NCBI GenBank assembly: GCA_025359065.1
Contig: JANYHM010000080.1
Location: 1 to 64,000, forward strand
Source of the DNA: Synechococcales cyanobacterium GL140_1_metabinner_5_sub
Lineage (GTDB): Bacteria; Cyanobacteriota; Cyanobacteriia; Cyanobacteriales; Chamaesiphonaceae
Reading direction: 5' to 3'
Length of the DNA stretch: 64,000 bases
Part shown: positions 28,130 to 37,315 of the stretch, piece after piece
How positions within the stretch are numbered: the first letter of the stretch is position 1
How the letters are laid out: every line of letters begins with the position of its first letter
Position numbers and translations under genes: made by a program
Notes under the pieces: generated by a model
Seen by the model: only the letters and a program-made list of their open reading frames with translations
What the model was told of the DNA's origin: nothing
Database searches by the model: none

Positions 28130-28729
28130 CTATTCTTCCGCTCTAACTCCGGTGAAGTATTCTGGTGCATTGCCTTCAATCCATTTGATATTGCAGCCAA
28201 TGCTGGGACGCTGATTGATGTCTACCGGTTCGCCAGAAAGAGCTGCGACGATCGCGGCTCGTAAATCTTTGCCCGTTACTGGTTTGCCATTGCTGGGGCG
28301 GCTATCATCGAGTTGACCACGGTAGCATAGACGACGATCGGCATCGAATAAAAAGAAGTCGGGAGTACAAGCCGCAGTGTAATTAATGGCTGTCTGCTGG
28401 GTTTGGTCATAGCAAATCGGGTAATTTATCCCAACCGTCTTGGCCATTTCCTTCAAGCTTTCTGGCCCATCGTCTGGATACTTGACAGCATCGTTGGGGC
28501 TAATGCCTACAATCCCCAAGCCGTAATCACTGTAATCTTTGCCCAGTAAAGCTAGCTCGGTTTGAATGTGCTTCACAAAAGGGCAGTGAACGGAAATAAA
28601 CATGACCAACAGCGCTTTTTTATCGGCAAAGCTATCGATCGAAATTGTTGCACCGCTGACCACATCGGGTAATTCAAAGGCTGGGGCGGCAGTGCCGAGG
28701 GGAAGCATAGTAGAAGCGGTGCGTACCAT
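28130..28729 (-). CDS. thioredoxin-fold redoxin family protein, 199 aa
   Basis: AhpC/TSA-like redoxin, with LGTAAPAFELPDV at the start and VHCPFVKHI where thioredoxins have CxxC; only the first Cys is present (CPFV). A second Cys sits in AACTPDFFLFD, next to the cis-Pro, and a third in SIGCNIKW. This is the common bacterial thioredoxin-family protein that follows the peroxiredoxin-like pattern; activity as a thiol peroxidase or reductase is inferred. The gene is divergent from the tandem pterin-synthase gene. Confidence 0.87.
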   Translation of the reverse strand: MVRTASTMLPLGTAAPAFELPDVVSGATISIDSFADKKALLVMFISVHCPFVKHIQTELALLGKDYSDYGLGIVGISPNDAVKYPDDGPESLKEMAKTVGINYPICYDQTQQTAINYTAACTPDFFLFDADRRLCYRGQLDDSRPSNGKPVTGKDLRAAIVAALSGEPVDINQRPSIGCNIKWIEGNAPEYFTGVRAEE

Positions 28730-28937
28730 GATGTCGGAAATTTTTGAGATGTGTCTCTATAAGTTACATGGGTTTGAGCTTTTTGTTAACAGCAAAATCT
28801 ATCAAAATTCTTTGGAATTCGATCCGCCGGGTTTCATTTTGCGGAAGCTCCCCGAAGATCCCAATCGGTTTATAATTCGTAACAGAGAAAATTCTTCTTT
28901 TAGCTACCTCCAAAACCCATTCCCAAGACACCCCAAA

Positions 28938-29816
28938 ATGAAGTGTGTAATCAATCGGCGAGCGCAGTTCTCGTCTAGCCATCGCTACTACTTACCAGAG
29001 CTGAGCTTGGCAGAAAACGAAGCTCGGTTTGGTTTGGGAGCTTTGCCCAGCGGCCATGGCCACAACTACGAACTGTTTGTGCGCATGTATGGTGATATTG
29101 ATCACAAAGGGATGGTCTTGAACCTATCTGATGTTAAGCATGTGATCAAAAAAGAAGTCACCGCTCAGCTTGATGGTCGTCTGATTAACGAGACTTGGCC
29201 AGAGTTTATCGAGACTTTGCCTACCACCGAAAATATCGCCCGTCAGATTTGGCTAAGGTTAGCTGATCATCTGCCGATCGTCAGCATTACTCTATACGAA
29301 CATCCCGAACTTTTTGCAGAATACCTAGGTAATGACATGGAAGCTTTTTTGACCGTTGGCACCCACTTTAGCGCAGCGCACCGCCTAGCTCTTGATAGCC
29401 TCAGCCTAGAAGAAAACACTGAAATTTATGGCAAATGTGCCCGGGTTAATGGTCATGGCCACAATTACCACCTAGATGTGACTGTCAAAGGTGAAATGGA
29501 TCCTCGTACCGGCATGTTGGTAGAGCTAGTGGCTCTGAACAAATTAATTGATGAGATTGCGGTAGAGCCTTTAGACCACACTTTTTTGAACAAAGATATT
29601 CCTTACTTCAAAGACATCGTCCCTACCGCTGAAAATATCGCTTTTTATATTGCCAACTTGTTAGATAAACCTATCAGTAAGCTTGGTGCCTCTCTGCACA
29701 AAATCAACCTGATTGAAAGCCCCAACAACTCTTGTGAGATTCTGTGGAGCAAAGATGCGCCAAAAGTTTCTGAGCAAATAGCTGAAGCCAAGATTCCAGC
29801 CATAGCTGCCAGGTAA
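28938..29816 (+). CDS. tandem 6-carboxytetrahydropterin synthase/PTPS-like protein, 292 aa
   Basis: Two complete PTPS/QueD-type domains in one chain. Domain 1 (about 1-135): zinc ligands H15 (FSSSHRY), H40 and H42 (SGHGHNYEL). Domain 2 (about 136-285): HFSAAHRLAL and NGHGHNYHL, with the catalytic Cys in YGKCARVNG and the later LDHTFLN and PTAENIA segments. Domain 1 has Gly34 where the catalytic Cys should be, so only domain 2 looks able to catalyse. The family makes 6-carboxytetrahydropterin for queuosine/deazapurines or pterins. I chose ATG 28938 (MKCVINRRAQFSSSH); the longer frame has no family match. Confidence 0.88.
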   Translation: MKCVINRRAQFSSSHRYYLPELSLAENEARFGLGALPSGHGHNYELFVRMYGDIDHKGMVLNLSDVKHVIKKEVTAQLDGRLINETWPEFIETLPTTENIARQIWLRLADHLPIVSITLYEHPELFAEYLGNDMEAFLTVGTHFSAAHRLALDSLSLEENTEIYGKCARVNGHGHNYHLDVTVKGEMDPRTGMLVELVALNKLIDEIAVEPLDHTFLNKDIPYFKDIVPTAENIAFYIANLLDKPISKLGASLHKINLIESPNNSCEILWSKDAPKVSEQIAEAKIPAIAAR

Positions 29817-30035
29817 TCTAGAGCTTTTTTGGCCTAGTTTTGTAACGAGAACCGATACATTTTGTCAATCTTGCCAGGGATTGGAAATGAGCATGATAAG
29901 ATGTAGAGAAATTTGCTCATTCTGAGCGTCGATCGAGGCATAAAGTCTTGCTAGGCCGACGTTCGGGGCATTGAGGAAGAATGAATCGTACAGATTTCAT
30001 AAAGAATACTCCCTATAAAACTTAGGATAAAAATA

Positions 30036-30476
30036 ATGAGTGACACCCCAGCAGAAACCAAGGTTGTAGAAACCACCATGGCAGACATGCCCAATCCTTT
30101 GGGGATAAATTCTGGCACTAGTGCCCCCTTAGCGAAAATTTCCACCAATGATATGGGTCTGAATGACATGACCAAGCAGGCCACCGAATTTTTGGCCTCA
30201 CTGCCCAATGACGTTAAAAAATTCTACGCTGATAACAAAAGTGCCGTTACCACTGTAGGCATTGTGTTTGGCACCATTGTCGGTCTGAAGTTGACCCTTG
30301 CCGTACTGTCGGCTATCAACGAGATTCCGCTGCTGGCACCAACTTTTGAAATGGTTGGCCTAGGATATACTGCTTGGTTCGTATGGCGCTACTTGTTTAG
30401 AGCTGAGACTCGCAACGAACTTACCAGCGAACTCAACAACTTCAAATCTGGCATTTTTGGCAAAAAAGACGCTTAA
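30036..30476 (+). CDS. CAAD-domain (CURT1/CurT-like) membrane protein, 146 aa
   Basis: An N-terminal disordered ~60 residues, an amphipathic helix (about residues 57-70), two membrane helices (TVGIVFGTIVGLKLTLAVLSA and LLAPTFEMVGLGYTAWFVWRY) and a final amphipathic helix (ELTSELNNFKSGIFG). This is the CAAD domain, found fused to aminoacyl-tRNA synthetases in cyanobacteria and alone in CURT1/CurT, which bends thylakoid membranes. Length and layout match stand-alone CurT. Preceded by TAGGA upstream of the ATG and followed by a clear terminator. Confidence 0.88.
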   Translation: MSDTPAETKVVETTMADMPNPLGINSGTSAPLAKISTNDMGLNDMTKQATEFLASLPNDVKKFYADNKSAVTTVGIVFGTIVGLKLTLAVLSAINEIPLLAPTFEMVGLGYTAWFVWRYLFRAETRNELTSELNNFKSGIFGKKDA

Positions 30477-30494
30477 TCTCTAATCTTTGAATAA

Positions 30495-30527
30495 CACCTG
30501 ATCGCATACAATCGATCGGGTGTTTTT
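30495..30527 (+). terminator. rho-independent terminator after CAAD gene
   Basis: CACCTGATCG (30495-30504) pairs with CGATCGGGTG (30513-30522) with one G-T wobble and an eight-base loop, followed by T5. Confidence 0.85.
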
Positions 30528-30595
30528 ATATAGCTCATGGAACTTATTAAAACAGCCACTCGTCCCGACCAGTATTCCTTATTACCCAATCCTAC

Positions 30596-31069
30596 ATGTC
30601 TTTTCGTACTCTACCAATTTTGACTGCCTTAGTTTTGACTACTGCCCCCGCGCTAGTTGCTAACGCTGCTAGCCCCCGATCAGAAATTCAAGGTACCTAT
30701 AGCAAAATCGCTAGTGCTTTTGCGAGAAAAGATCTGAACACTGCCACCAGTTACTTTACTTCTGACTATGCTTACACCGATACCCAAGGTGTAAATCGCA
30801 GCGCCTCTGACCTGCGAGACTACTATGCTCCTTTGTTGAATCCAGTCAATGTTACTAGCAGCAAAATATCTATTCAGCAGTTTAATGCTCAGAATAACCA
30901 GATACAAACAGTGGTGAAGCAAACATCCAACATGAGCTTAGGCCCCAACAAAATTGTTTATGAAACAACTTCTCGCGATACTTGGGTAAAGACCTCGGCG
31001 GGCTGGCGAATTCAGCAAAGCCAAGTACTAACTGTCAACCAAACGGTCAACGGTAAGCGTTCTACCTAA
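30596..31069 (+). CDS. secreted NTF2-like (SnoaL/DUF4440-type) protein, 157 aa
   Basis: A Sec signal peptide (MSFRTLPILTALVLTTAPAL, cleavage probably after ANAA, about residue 25), then a single NTF2-like domain: an initial helix SEIQGTYSKIASAFARKD, YFTSDYAYTDTQG, and the final strands DTWVKTSAGWRIQQSQVL. Such periplasmic domains bind small ligands or are non-catalytic; no active site can be argued. Its last four bases overlap the end of the convergent AEC transporter gene. Confidence 0.82.
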   Translation: MSFRTLPILTALVLTTAPALVANAASPRSEIQGTYSKIASAFARKDLNTATSYFTSDYAYTDTQGVNRSASDLRDYYAPLLNPVNVTSSKISIQQFNAQNNQIQTVVKQTSNMSLGPNKIVYETTSRDTWVKTSAGWRIQQSQVLTVNQTVNGKRST

Positions 31070-32004
31070 GCAAAAAAGTAGACCCAAACCGGAATCATGA
31101 TCAAGAAGATCACCGTGCTGTTAATAATGCTGCTGGCTGCCAAATCTCGATCGAGGTTATATTCTTCTGACAAGATGAGTGCCGCAAAAGCCGAAGGCAC
31201 GCCAGCCATAATTACCAGCGCCAGTCTCGCCTGACTGGGCATCTCTACTAGTAATGTGACTAATCCCACCACTCCGGGCATTACCACAGTTTTTAAAACC
31301 GCCGGGATAGCTGCTAGCCGCAAGCTCTGCCAGCCACCAATTTGACTAAGACGAATCCCCATCAACACAAAAGCCCCAGCAATTACCACCATCACTGAGC
31401 CATGCAGACTAGTTTCTACCAGCGGTGGAAAAGGAATAAAACGAGTGGTAAAACCAAAAAAGAAACCCCAGAGAGAAGGTACCGTTGCTAAATCTTTGAG
31501 CAGCTCCCACCATGGTCTGCTGGTGCCCATTTGGCGACCATAGTAACTGGAGACTAGTACCCCAATTCCATAGGTGCCAATCACGTTTTGAGTGACGCTG
31601 TAAAACACCGCCCAAGGCACACTCGCGGCATCTACTAAAAAAGGCACCACCGAGAGACCAATAAAACCAGTATTGCCCAGCATCGAACAGAGCAGCCAAC
31701 TGCCTTGCAAACTGGGGTTTTCTAGCCGTGGTTGCTCCATTAATCGCCGACTGAGGGCTAAACTAATTGCCCCCAAGGCCAAACCCAACAAAATTGCCCC
31801 CGCTGTCAGAAATGGGGCGATTTTGGTACTTGTTAATTCACCGCTCTGGCGAGCTAAGGCAAAAATTTCACAGGGCACCCCGACCCAATACAAACCTCTG
31901 CCTAGCAGCTTAGGAAAACTTTCTGGGAGAAATTTTACGATCAAGAAGCCGAGTCCTGTCCAGAAAAACAGTGGGGTATAGGCTTGAAGCAGACTGTCTG
32001 GCAT
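31066..32004 (-). CDS. AEC family transporter, 312 aa
   Basis: Auxin efflux carrier-type permease. About ten hydrophobic helices in two inverted halves; the internal NTGFIGLSVVPFLV segment and the later ALIILSEEYNLDRDLAASSIIN before the last helix are family hallmarks. The substrate of bacterial members is usually an organic acid such as malate, not auxin. Two bases separate its ATG from the stop of ftn2 upstream, so it is read in one operon with the cell-division gene; the functional link is unclear. Confidence 0.88.
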   Translation of the reverse strand: MPDSLLQAYTPLFFWTGLGFLIVKFLPESFPKLLGRGLYWVGVPCEIFALARQSGELTSTKIAPFLTAGAILLGLALGAISLALSRRLMEQPRLENPSLQGSWLLCSMLGNTGFIGLSVVPFLVDAASVPWAVFYSVTQNVIGTYGIGVLVSSYYGRQMGTSRPWWELLKDLATVPSLWGFFFGFTTRFIPFPPLVETSLHGSVMVVIAGAFVLMGIRLSQIGGWQSLRLAAIPAVLKTVVMPGVVGLVTLLVEMPSQARLALVIMAGVPSAFAALILSEEYNLDRDLAASSIINSTVIFLIMIPVWVYFFA

Positions 32005-32006
32005 GT

Positions 32007-34220
32007 TTATTGAATTACGGTCATGTCTTTGATCAACCAGCGACCATCATTATTGACCAAAGCATATCGCACCCGTACACTTTTGGCGTAAGAGTGGTCG
32101 CTATCGAGCTGTTTGTCGGCAATATAAAAATTAGACATTTCATTGACAGTGGCTTCGATGATGCCGCCCCCAGGACTATTACTAACTGCATTGATTTTTA
32201 CGGTGTGCTGATGCTCCCAGTGAGCGCCATCAGCCTTAGCTTCTGTCGATCGGCGTTTGGTTCGAGCTAAGGCCGGATCAGCCAAAATTTGATCTAGAGC
32301 AGCAATATCATATTGGGCAGATAACGCCTTATTCTTGGCCTGTAGCCAAGATTCTACTAACATTTGAGCATTGGCAACAGTGAGCGTAGAGTCAGTAACT
32401 GTTGCTACTTCTGTCTTGGGTAATGTTGCTGCTTTTTTGAGGGGGGTTGCATTGGTCGGTGCCGAAGGCGCGACTTTCTTTTGATTAGCAACTTCTACCG
32501 ATGTTTTAGTTTTGAGGGTGCTGTGAGCAATCAATACCAGGGCGATCGCCGATAATAAGCCACCAAAGCCAATCAGAGCTTGACGCAACAAAATTGGTCG
32601 CCAGCGCTTGCGCCGCGCAATTGCCGATTTTGGTCGATGAGTGAGAGCTGTACTTTCGATCGCTGCCAAATTCCCTGCGCCCAAAGGTGGTTCCACCAAA
32701 GGCAATCCAGAGGATTCAGGACCGGGATCTTCCATAAATGAGGCATCTGGCACTGAGGCTCGTTTCTTTTGGGGACGCTCGAAGGGCACCACATTATCGC
32801 CAGCCCCAGGCGGAATGGTGGGACGAGTCACCAAAGTTCTTTCGACCATTGGCAAATCAACCTGGGATCGATCGATCGGTTTGGCCGTTCCAAAGGTTGG
32901 TGCCGAAGGAGTGCCAAAAGCTGGTAATGCGACCGAAGCTGGTACATTGGCAAAAGGAGCTAGTTCTCCAGAAGTCTCATTAAACAGCGTCAGATCGCCA
33001 GAGGCTGGAGGTAAATCGTCTAGATAAGCCTGTACCTGGCGATTATCGAAATATCCTTGCAGAGAAGCCTTGTGATGAGCTAAGTCAGCAAAGTGAGGAA
33101 AAACTTGAGACTGGAACCACAGCTCACTGTAACGGCAGAGTCCTAACAATAGGTCTTCGTTAGTGCTGGAGTTCTTGCGAATATACTCTAATGATTCGCG
33201 GTCTTGACTGCGTTCTAGGGCATTTTGGGCTTCTTTTGTTTGGCCTAGCAGCAAATAGCAGAGAGCTTGTTCAATAAAAACATCTTGACGACGACCTAGA
33301 TTTTTCAGCAAGAGCTGCTTGGCTCGATGCACCAACTCGGGCATTTGGTAATAGAAGCCCCTGGCCACCATGGCATAGACCAAAAGGTAGGTAAACACGG
33401 GGTTGCCAGATTGCAAGGCGGGTTCTTCAAACAAGCCCTGCTGCTCGTGGGTAGTCAAATAACGGCGAATTTGATCGACGTAGGCAATAAAGCCATCTTG
33501 GGTCATGCCATAAGTTTTATAGCCCTGGGGACTGCTGCAAGCACTGACTACTTCTTGTAATAGGGAAAGCGCCTGCTGATGGTTTTCTACTGAGGTATCG
33601 GGGCTACAGAGCAGCGATAAAATGTACTGCGGGCGGAATTTGGATAGCTCCTTGTTGATTTCGGCTTGGACGGTGGGGTAAATTCCTTGCTGACGCAGCA
33701 GCTTAATGCTGGTTTCTAGTGCCTGACAGCCTTCAGCGGGTTTGTTTTGCCGCCATTCTTCGCGGCCTAGTTCTAAGAGAGTAAGCGCGACGGTTAGGTG
33801 CAAAGAATTTCGAGTTTCTTCTAGATCAGCGTTGCCGATCGACTGCTGCAAAATTTGATCGCTGCCTAACAATGGCCACGCGATCGTCAGCAACCCCTCA
33901 TATTCGCCAATTTCCGACATGATTAGCAAACCACCCAAGAGGCGATCTGCCGGGATTTCTAGGCTGCTAGGGGGCTGTTCTCCAGCAGGGAAATGTGGAT
34001 TGGCTTCCGTCTGGGCAGCATCATACTGTGATCGTTCTGAGGGATGAGCTAAAACTTCGTAGGCATCACCCAAGAGCTTCCGGCGAGACTCGATCGCCGT
34101 GGAGGTATATTCATGGCGGGGCTGTTGCAGATTTCGGTCAGCATAAGCCTGCTGAATTTGACCCATTGTTGCAGCAGTGGGAACACCAAGAATCTGATAG
34201 TAATCGAGTGGAATGCGCAT
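32007..34220 (-). CDS. ftn2: cell division protein Ftn2/ZipN (ARC6 homologue), 737 aa
   Basis: Anchors and organises the FtsZ ring in cyanobacteria. It begins with a J-like domain, MRIPLDYYQILGVPTAATMG...LLGDAYEVLAHPSERSQYD, but the HPD motif that activates DnaK is absent (QQPRHEY at that point). A long helical middle (about 80-430), a Pro-rich basic linker, one membrane helix (about 575-595, LIGFGGLLSAIALVLIAH) and the C-terminal ARC6-like IMS domain (AQMLVESWLQAKNKAL ... RYALVNNDGRWLIKDMTV) follow. ATG 34220 is the normal family start; the longer frame upstream is not. Confidence 0.95.
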   Translation of the reverse strand: MRIPLDYYQILGVPTAATMGQIQQAYADRNLQQPRHEYTSTAIESRRKLLGDAYEVLAHPSERSQYDAAQTEANPHFPAGEQPPSSLEIPADRLLGGLLIMSEIGEYEGLLTIAWPLLGSDQILQQSIGNADLEETRNSLHLTVALTLLELGREEWRQNKPAEGCQALETSIKLLRQQGIYPTVQAEINKELSKFRPQYILSLLCSPDTSVENHQQALSLLQEVVSACSSPQGYKTYGMTQDGFIAYVDQIRRYLTTHEQQGLFEEPALQSGNPVFTYLLVYAMVARGFYYQMPELVHRAKQLLLKNLGRRQDVFIEQALCYLLLGQTKEAQNALERSQDRESLEYIRKNSSTNEDLLLGLCRYSELWFQSQVFPHFADLAHHKASLQGYFDNRQVQAYLDDLPPASGDLTLFNETSGELAPFANVPASVALPAFGTPSAPTFGTAKPIDRSQVDLPMVERTLVTRPTIPPGAGDNVVPFERPQKKRASVPDASFMEDPGPESSGLPLVEPPLGAGNLAAIESTALTHRPKSAIARRKRWRPILLRQALIGFGGLLSAIALVLIAHSTLKTKTSVEVANQKKVAPSAPTNATPLKKAATLPKTEVATVTDSTLTVANAQMLVESWLQAKNKALSAQYDIAALDQILADPALARTKRRSTEAKADGAHWEHQHTVKINAVSNSPGGGIIEATVNEMSNFYIADKQLDSDHSYAKSVRVRYALVNNDGRWLIKDMTVIQ

Positions 34221-34504
34221 GGATCGCCTGATAGATGCAGTATTTGACATCAATTGATCTGCCGCCATAAAAAGTTTGGAAAAGACGAAATTTCGATCCC
34301 CCCTATTATTAGTTATGGGGTAATTTTTGGCAACGATTGTTAGGATAATCTTCACTGATCCACTGTCGATACAATGGCCGATTGTTGATTGATCGCTGCC
34401 CTAAATATCTAAATTTGCAGAAAAACTGCGGTATCAGGTAGAACTTAATACCGATTAAGTCTTAAAATGTCTGCTGAAGACATCCACACAAGAGCACGGA
34501 ACCA

Positions 34505-35536
34505 ATGCCTCAAGAGCGAATTGCACCAACCTTTCAGCCCCGAGCCAATGAAATCACTCAAGCTGAAGGAATAATTCTGTACCGAGACATGGTGCTCGGG
34601 CGCACCTTTGAAGACAAATGCGCCGAGATGTACTATCGGGGGAAGATGTTCGGTTTTGTCCACCTCTACAACGGACAAGAAGCGGTTTCTTCGGGGGTAA
34701 TTAAAGCCATGCGCGGTGGTCAGGACTACGTATCTAGCACCTACCGCGATCACGTTCACGCTCTGAGTGCTGGGGTGCCTGCCCGTCAGGTAATGGCCGA
34801 GCTGTTTGGCAAAGAAACGGGCTGTAGTAAGGGTCGCGGTGGCTCCATGCACATGTTTTCGGCAGAACACCGAGTTTTGGGGGGCTATGCCTTTATTGCC
34901 GAAGGTATTCCGGTGGCTACTGGAGCAGCTTTTGCCAGCAAGTATCGACGGGAAGCTTTGAATGATCCCAGCCACGACTTAGTATCGGCCAGCTTTTTTG
35001 GTGATGGTGCTGCCAACAATGGCCAGTTCTTTGAATGTTTGAATATGGCAGCTCTTTGGAAGCTCCCAGCGATTTTTGTGGTGGAGAATAATAAGTGGGC
35101 GATCGGGATGGCGCACGAACGAGCTACTTCGATCCCAGAAATTTATACCAAGGGTGCAGCCTTTGGGATGCCAGGAGTAGAAGTAGACGGCATGGACGTG
35201 TTAGCGGTGCATCGGGTGGCTAAAGAAGCCGTAGCCCGTGCCCGAGCAGGTGAAGGCCCAACTTTAATTGAGGCTCTAACTTACCGGTTTAGGGGTCACT
35301 CCTTAGCCGACCCCGATGAGCTGCGGTCTCAAGAAGAAAAAGATTTCTGGTTTGCCCGCGACCCAATTAAAAAGTTTGCTGGCTATTTGATCGAAAACAA
35401 ATTGGCTACTGCGGAAGAGTTGAAATTGATCGATCAAGAAATCCAGGCGATCGTAGATGATTCGGTAGAATTCGCCGAAGCCAGCCCCGACCCCGATCCT
35501 AGCGAACTACGCCGCTATATTTTCGCAGAAGATTAG
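34505..35536 (+). CDS. pdhA: pyruvate dehydrogenase E1 component, alpha subunit
   Basis: Thiamine-diphosphate enzyme subunit that decarboxylates pyruvate for acetyl-CoA formation. Complete at 343 residues. The TPP-Mg motif is [35 protein letters not shown] and [16 protein letters not shown] are the conserved phosphorylation-loop regions of E1 alpha. The beta subunit gene is not adjacent, as is usual in cyanobacteria. Transcribed alone; the 284-base gap to divergent ftn2 should contain both promoters. A perfect hairpin follows the gene. Confidence 0.97.
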   Translation: MPQERIAPTFQPRANEITQAEGIILYRDMVLGRTFEDKCAEMYYRGKMFGFVHLYNGQEAVSSGVIKAMRGGQDYVSSTYRDHVHALSAGVPARQVMAELFGKETGCSKGRGGSMHMFSAEHRVLGGYAFIAEGIPVATGAAFASKYRREALNDPSHDLVSASFFGDGAANNGQFFECLNMAALWKLPAIFVVENNKWAIGMAHERATSIPEIYTKGAAFGMPGVEVDGMDVLAVHRVAKEAVARARAGEGPTLIEALTYRFRGHSLADPDELRSQEEKDFWFARDPIKKFAGYLIENKLATAEELKLIDQEIQAIVDDSVEFAEASPDPDPSELRRYIFAED

Positions 35537-35578
35537 GATTTATGCGGAAGGTCAGAGAACCACTGTTTTTTCTTTAAT

Positions 35579-35605
35579 TCCTAGCTCTAAGAAATAGAGC
35601 TAGGA
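35579..35605 (+). terminator. perfect hairpin after pdhA
   Basis: TCCTAGCTCTA (35579-35589) and TAGAGCTAGGA (35595-35605) form an 11-bp perfect stem with loop AGAAA, 42 bases after the pdhA stop and 31 bases before ccsA. It lacks a T run, so it may terminate poorly or act as an RNA-stability element between the two genes. Confidence 0.55.
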
Positions 35606-35636
35606 TGTAATTTACACTTATAAAAAATTTTTAGCC

Positions 35637-36611
35637 ATGAACTTAGTCGAGCTACAGAGCTACTTAGACAATATTTCCTTTGGCATACTGCTGCTTACCA
35701 TGTTGGTTTACTGGGTGGGAGTAGCTTTTCCCCAATTGCCCCTCAAAACCCTGGGGACAGTGGGCATGTTGATTGCCAACCTCTGTATCGCTGCTCTGTT
35801 GGCCGCCCGCTGGATAGCCGCCGGATATTTTCCCCTCAGCAATCTTTATGAATCTTTATTTTTCTTGGCCTGGGGGATCACTGCGATCCATCTAGTCGCC
35901 GAGAAAATGAGCCAGAGTCGTTTAGTGGGAGCTGCTACTGCACCAGTCGCCATGGGCATTTGTGCCTTTGCGGCTTTGACATTACCGGACGAAATGCAAA
36001 ACTCGGCTCCTTTGGTTCCTGCCCTGAAATCCAACTGGTTGATGATGCACGTAAGCGTGATGATGATCTCTTACTCCACCCTAATGGTTGGTGCAGTCAT
36101 GGCCATCACTTTTTTGATTGTCACTGCTGGGCAACAAGTAGAGCTGCAAGGTAGTTCCTTGGGCATCGGCGGCTATCGGCTGAACTCTAATCTAGATTTG
36201 GAAGATAATGGTTCTTCTACTGCGACTATGCCCATTGGTAATGTGGCAACTATGACTAGAGCCACTGTAACCCTTTCGCCTCAGCGACTTAGCCTTGCTC
36301 AAACTCTAGATAACGTCAGCTATCGGATCATTGGCTTGGGCTTTCCGTTACTAACGATCGGGATTATTGCTGGTGGTGTTTGGGCCAACGAAGCTTGGGG
36401 TTCTTATTGGAGCTGGGATCCCAAAGAAACTTGGGCGTTGATTACCTGGCTGTTTTTCGCGGCATATCTGCATTCTCGCATCACCAAAGGTTGGCAGGGT
36501 CGCAAACCAGCGATCTTGGCGGCTACTGGGTTTGTGGTAATTTGGATCTGCTATTTAGGCGTAAATATTTTGGGCAAAGGATTACATAGCTATGGCTGGT
36601 TCTTTAACTAG
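35637..36611 (+). CDS. ccsA: cytochrome c biogenesis protein CcsA (System II haem handling)
   Basis: Haem delivery/attachment subunit acting with Ccs1 for cytochrome f, c6 and c550. 324 residues with about eight membrane helices. The WWD signature is [18 protein letters not shown] (near residue 255), and the flanking conserved His are in [15 protein letters not shown] and [11 protein letters not shown]. An internal hydrophilic loop (about 175-225) is long and Ser/Thr-rich. Databases sometimes name this cyanobacterial protein CcsB. It follows pdhA in the same direction. Confidence 0.94.
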   Translation: MNLVELQSYLDNISFGILLLTMLVYWVGVAFPQLPLKTLGTVGMLIANLCIAALLAARWIAAGYFPLSNLYESLFFLAWGITAIHLVAEKMSQSRLVGAATAPVAMGICAFAALTLPDEMQNSAPLVPALKSNWLMMHVSVMMISYSTLMVGAVMAITFLIVTAGQQVELQGSSLGIGGYRLNSNLDLEDNGSSTATMPIGNVATMTRATVTLSPQRLSLAQTLDNVSYRIIGLGFPLLTIGIIAGGVWANEAWGSYWSWDPKETWALITWLFFAAYLHSRITKGWQGRKPAILAATGFVVIWICYLGVNILGKGLHSYGWFFN

Positions 36612-36692
36612 CTGCTAAGATAGTGGCGCGTTCGACACCAGTAGTGTAATCGACCTGTAAGATAAGTAACACCAAATAATTGGGAGATATTC

Positions 36693-37301
36693 GTGAGCAA
36701 ACAGTTTCATCCCCTAGCCGATGGGGAAGTAGTTTCGGTTAAAGACACCTGCCGGGTGAGTGAGTTAGCCGCCCAAATCCGCAGTAAAGTGGCCGATAGC
36801 TTGGCCGAGTGGTCTGACGAGCATGGCGTAGATGGGGAAGTGCTGCGCTTTGGTGCTCAAGGCTGGGAAAAAGGCAAAGTCCGTCTGCATCTGGCGATCG
36901 AGTTCTGTCCAGATGATGCGAGCAGTGCCGTTGCGCCCCCCCAAGCTGTTCATCAACCAAATGCTGCCGCTTCAGGAGCTACCAACATGCTAGCCGCACC
37001 TGCCGGTGCCGTGGCCACCGCAGCGATCAATTTACCAGCAGTTGCTATCCAACCTCATGGCGACTCTACTGCTGTAGATGACAACTTTGAGCTGGGCACC
37101 ATGTCTGATATCAGCGGTGAGGTTAACCTAAATCTCAGTGATGCCCCTGGTGGCTATGTAGATTTCGATCTTTCTGCTGCCATGCCCGATTTAAACCTCG
37201 AAGAACTGGTGGCCAACGTGCAGGCCAATCGGCCTTCTTTGGTAGAAGAAGTTTGGAGCGAAATCGAGCAGCCCAATTGGCCAGGAGTCACTCGCACTTA
37301 G
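36693..37301 (+). CDS. KGK domain-containing protein, 202 aa
   Basis: The first ~75 residues match the cyanobacterial KGK family: a short start (FHPLADGEVVSV), a helix, and GWEKGKVRLHLAIEFCPDD containing the eponymous KGK followed by FCPDD. The rest is a low-complexity Ala/Pro/Val stretch (about 80-125) and an acidic tail with repeated Leu-Asn-Leu/Asp. The family's function is unknown. The gene ends about 15 bases before the likely TTG start of tilS, so both are probably in one transcript with ccsA upstream. Confidence 0.75.
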   Translation: MSKQFHPLADGEVVSVKDTCRVSELAAQIRSKVADSLAEWSDEHGVDGEVLRFGAQGWEKGKVRLHLAIEFCPDDASSAVAPPQAVHQPNAAASGATNMLAAPAGAVATAAINLPAVAIQPHGDSTAVDDNFELGTMSDISGEVNLNLSDAPGGYVDFDLSAAMPDLNLEELVANVQANRPSLVEEVWSEIEQPNWPGVTRT

Positions 37302-37315
37302 GTTGGGGGTTCGTA

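Noticed and set aside
34445-34975. 176-codon frame antisense to pdhA
   Set aside because: No family features, no ribosome-binding site, entirely over a well-conserved gene.
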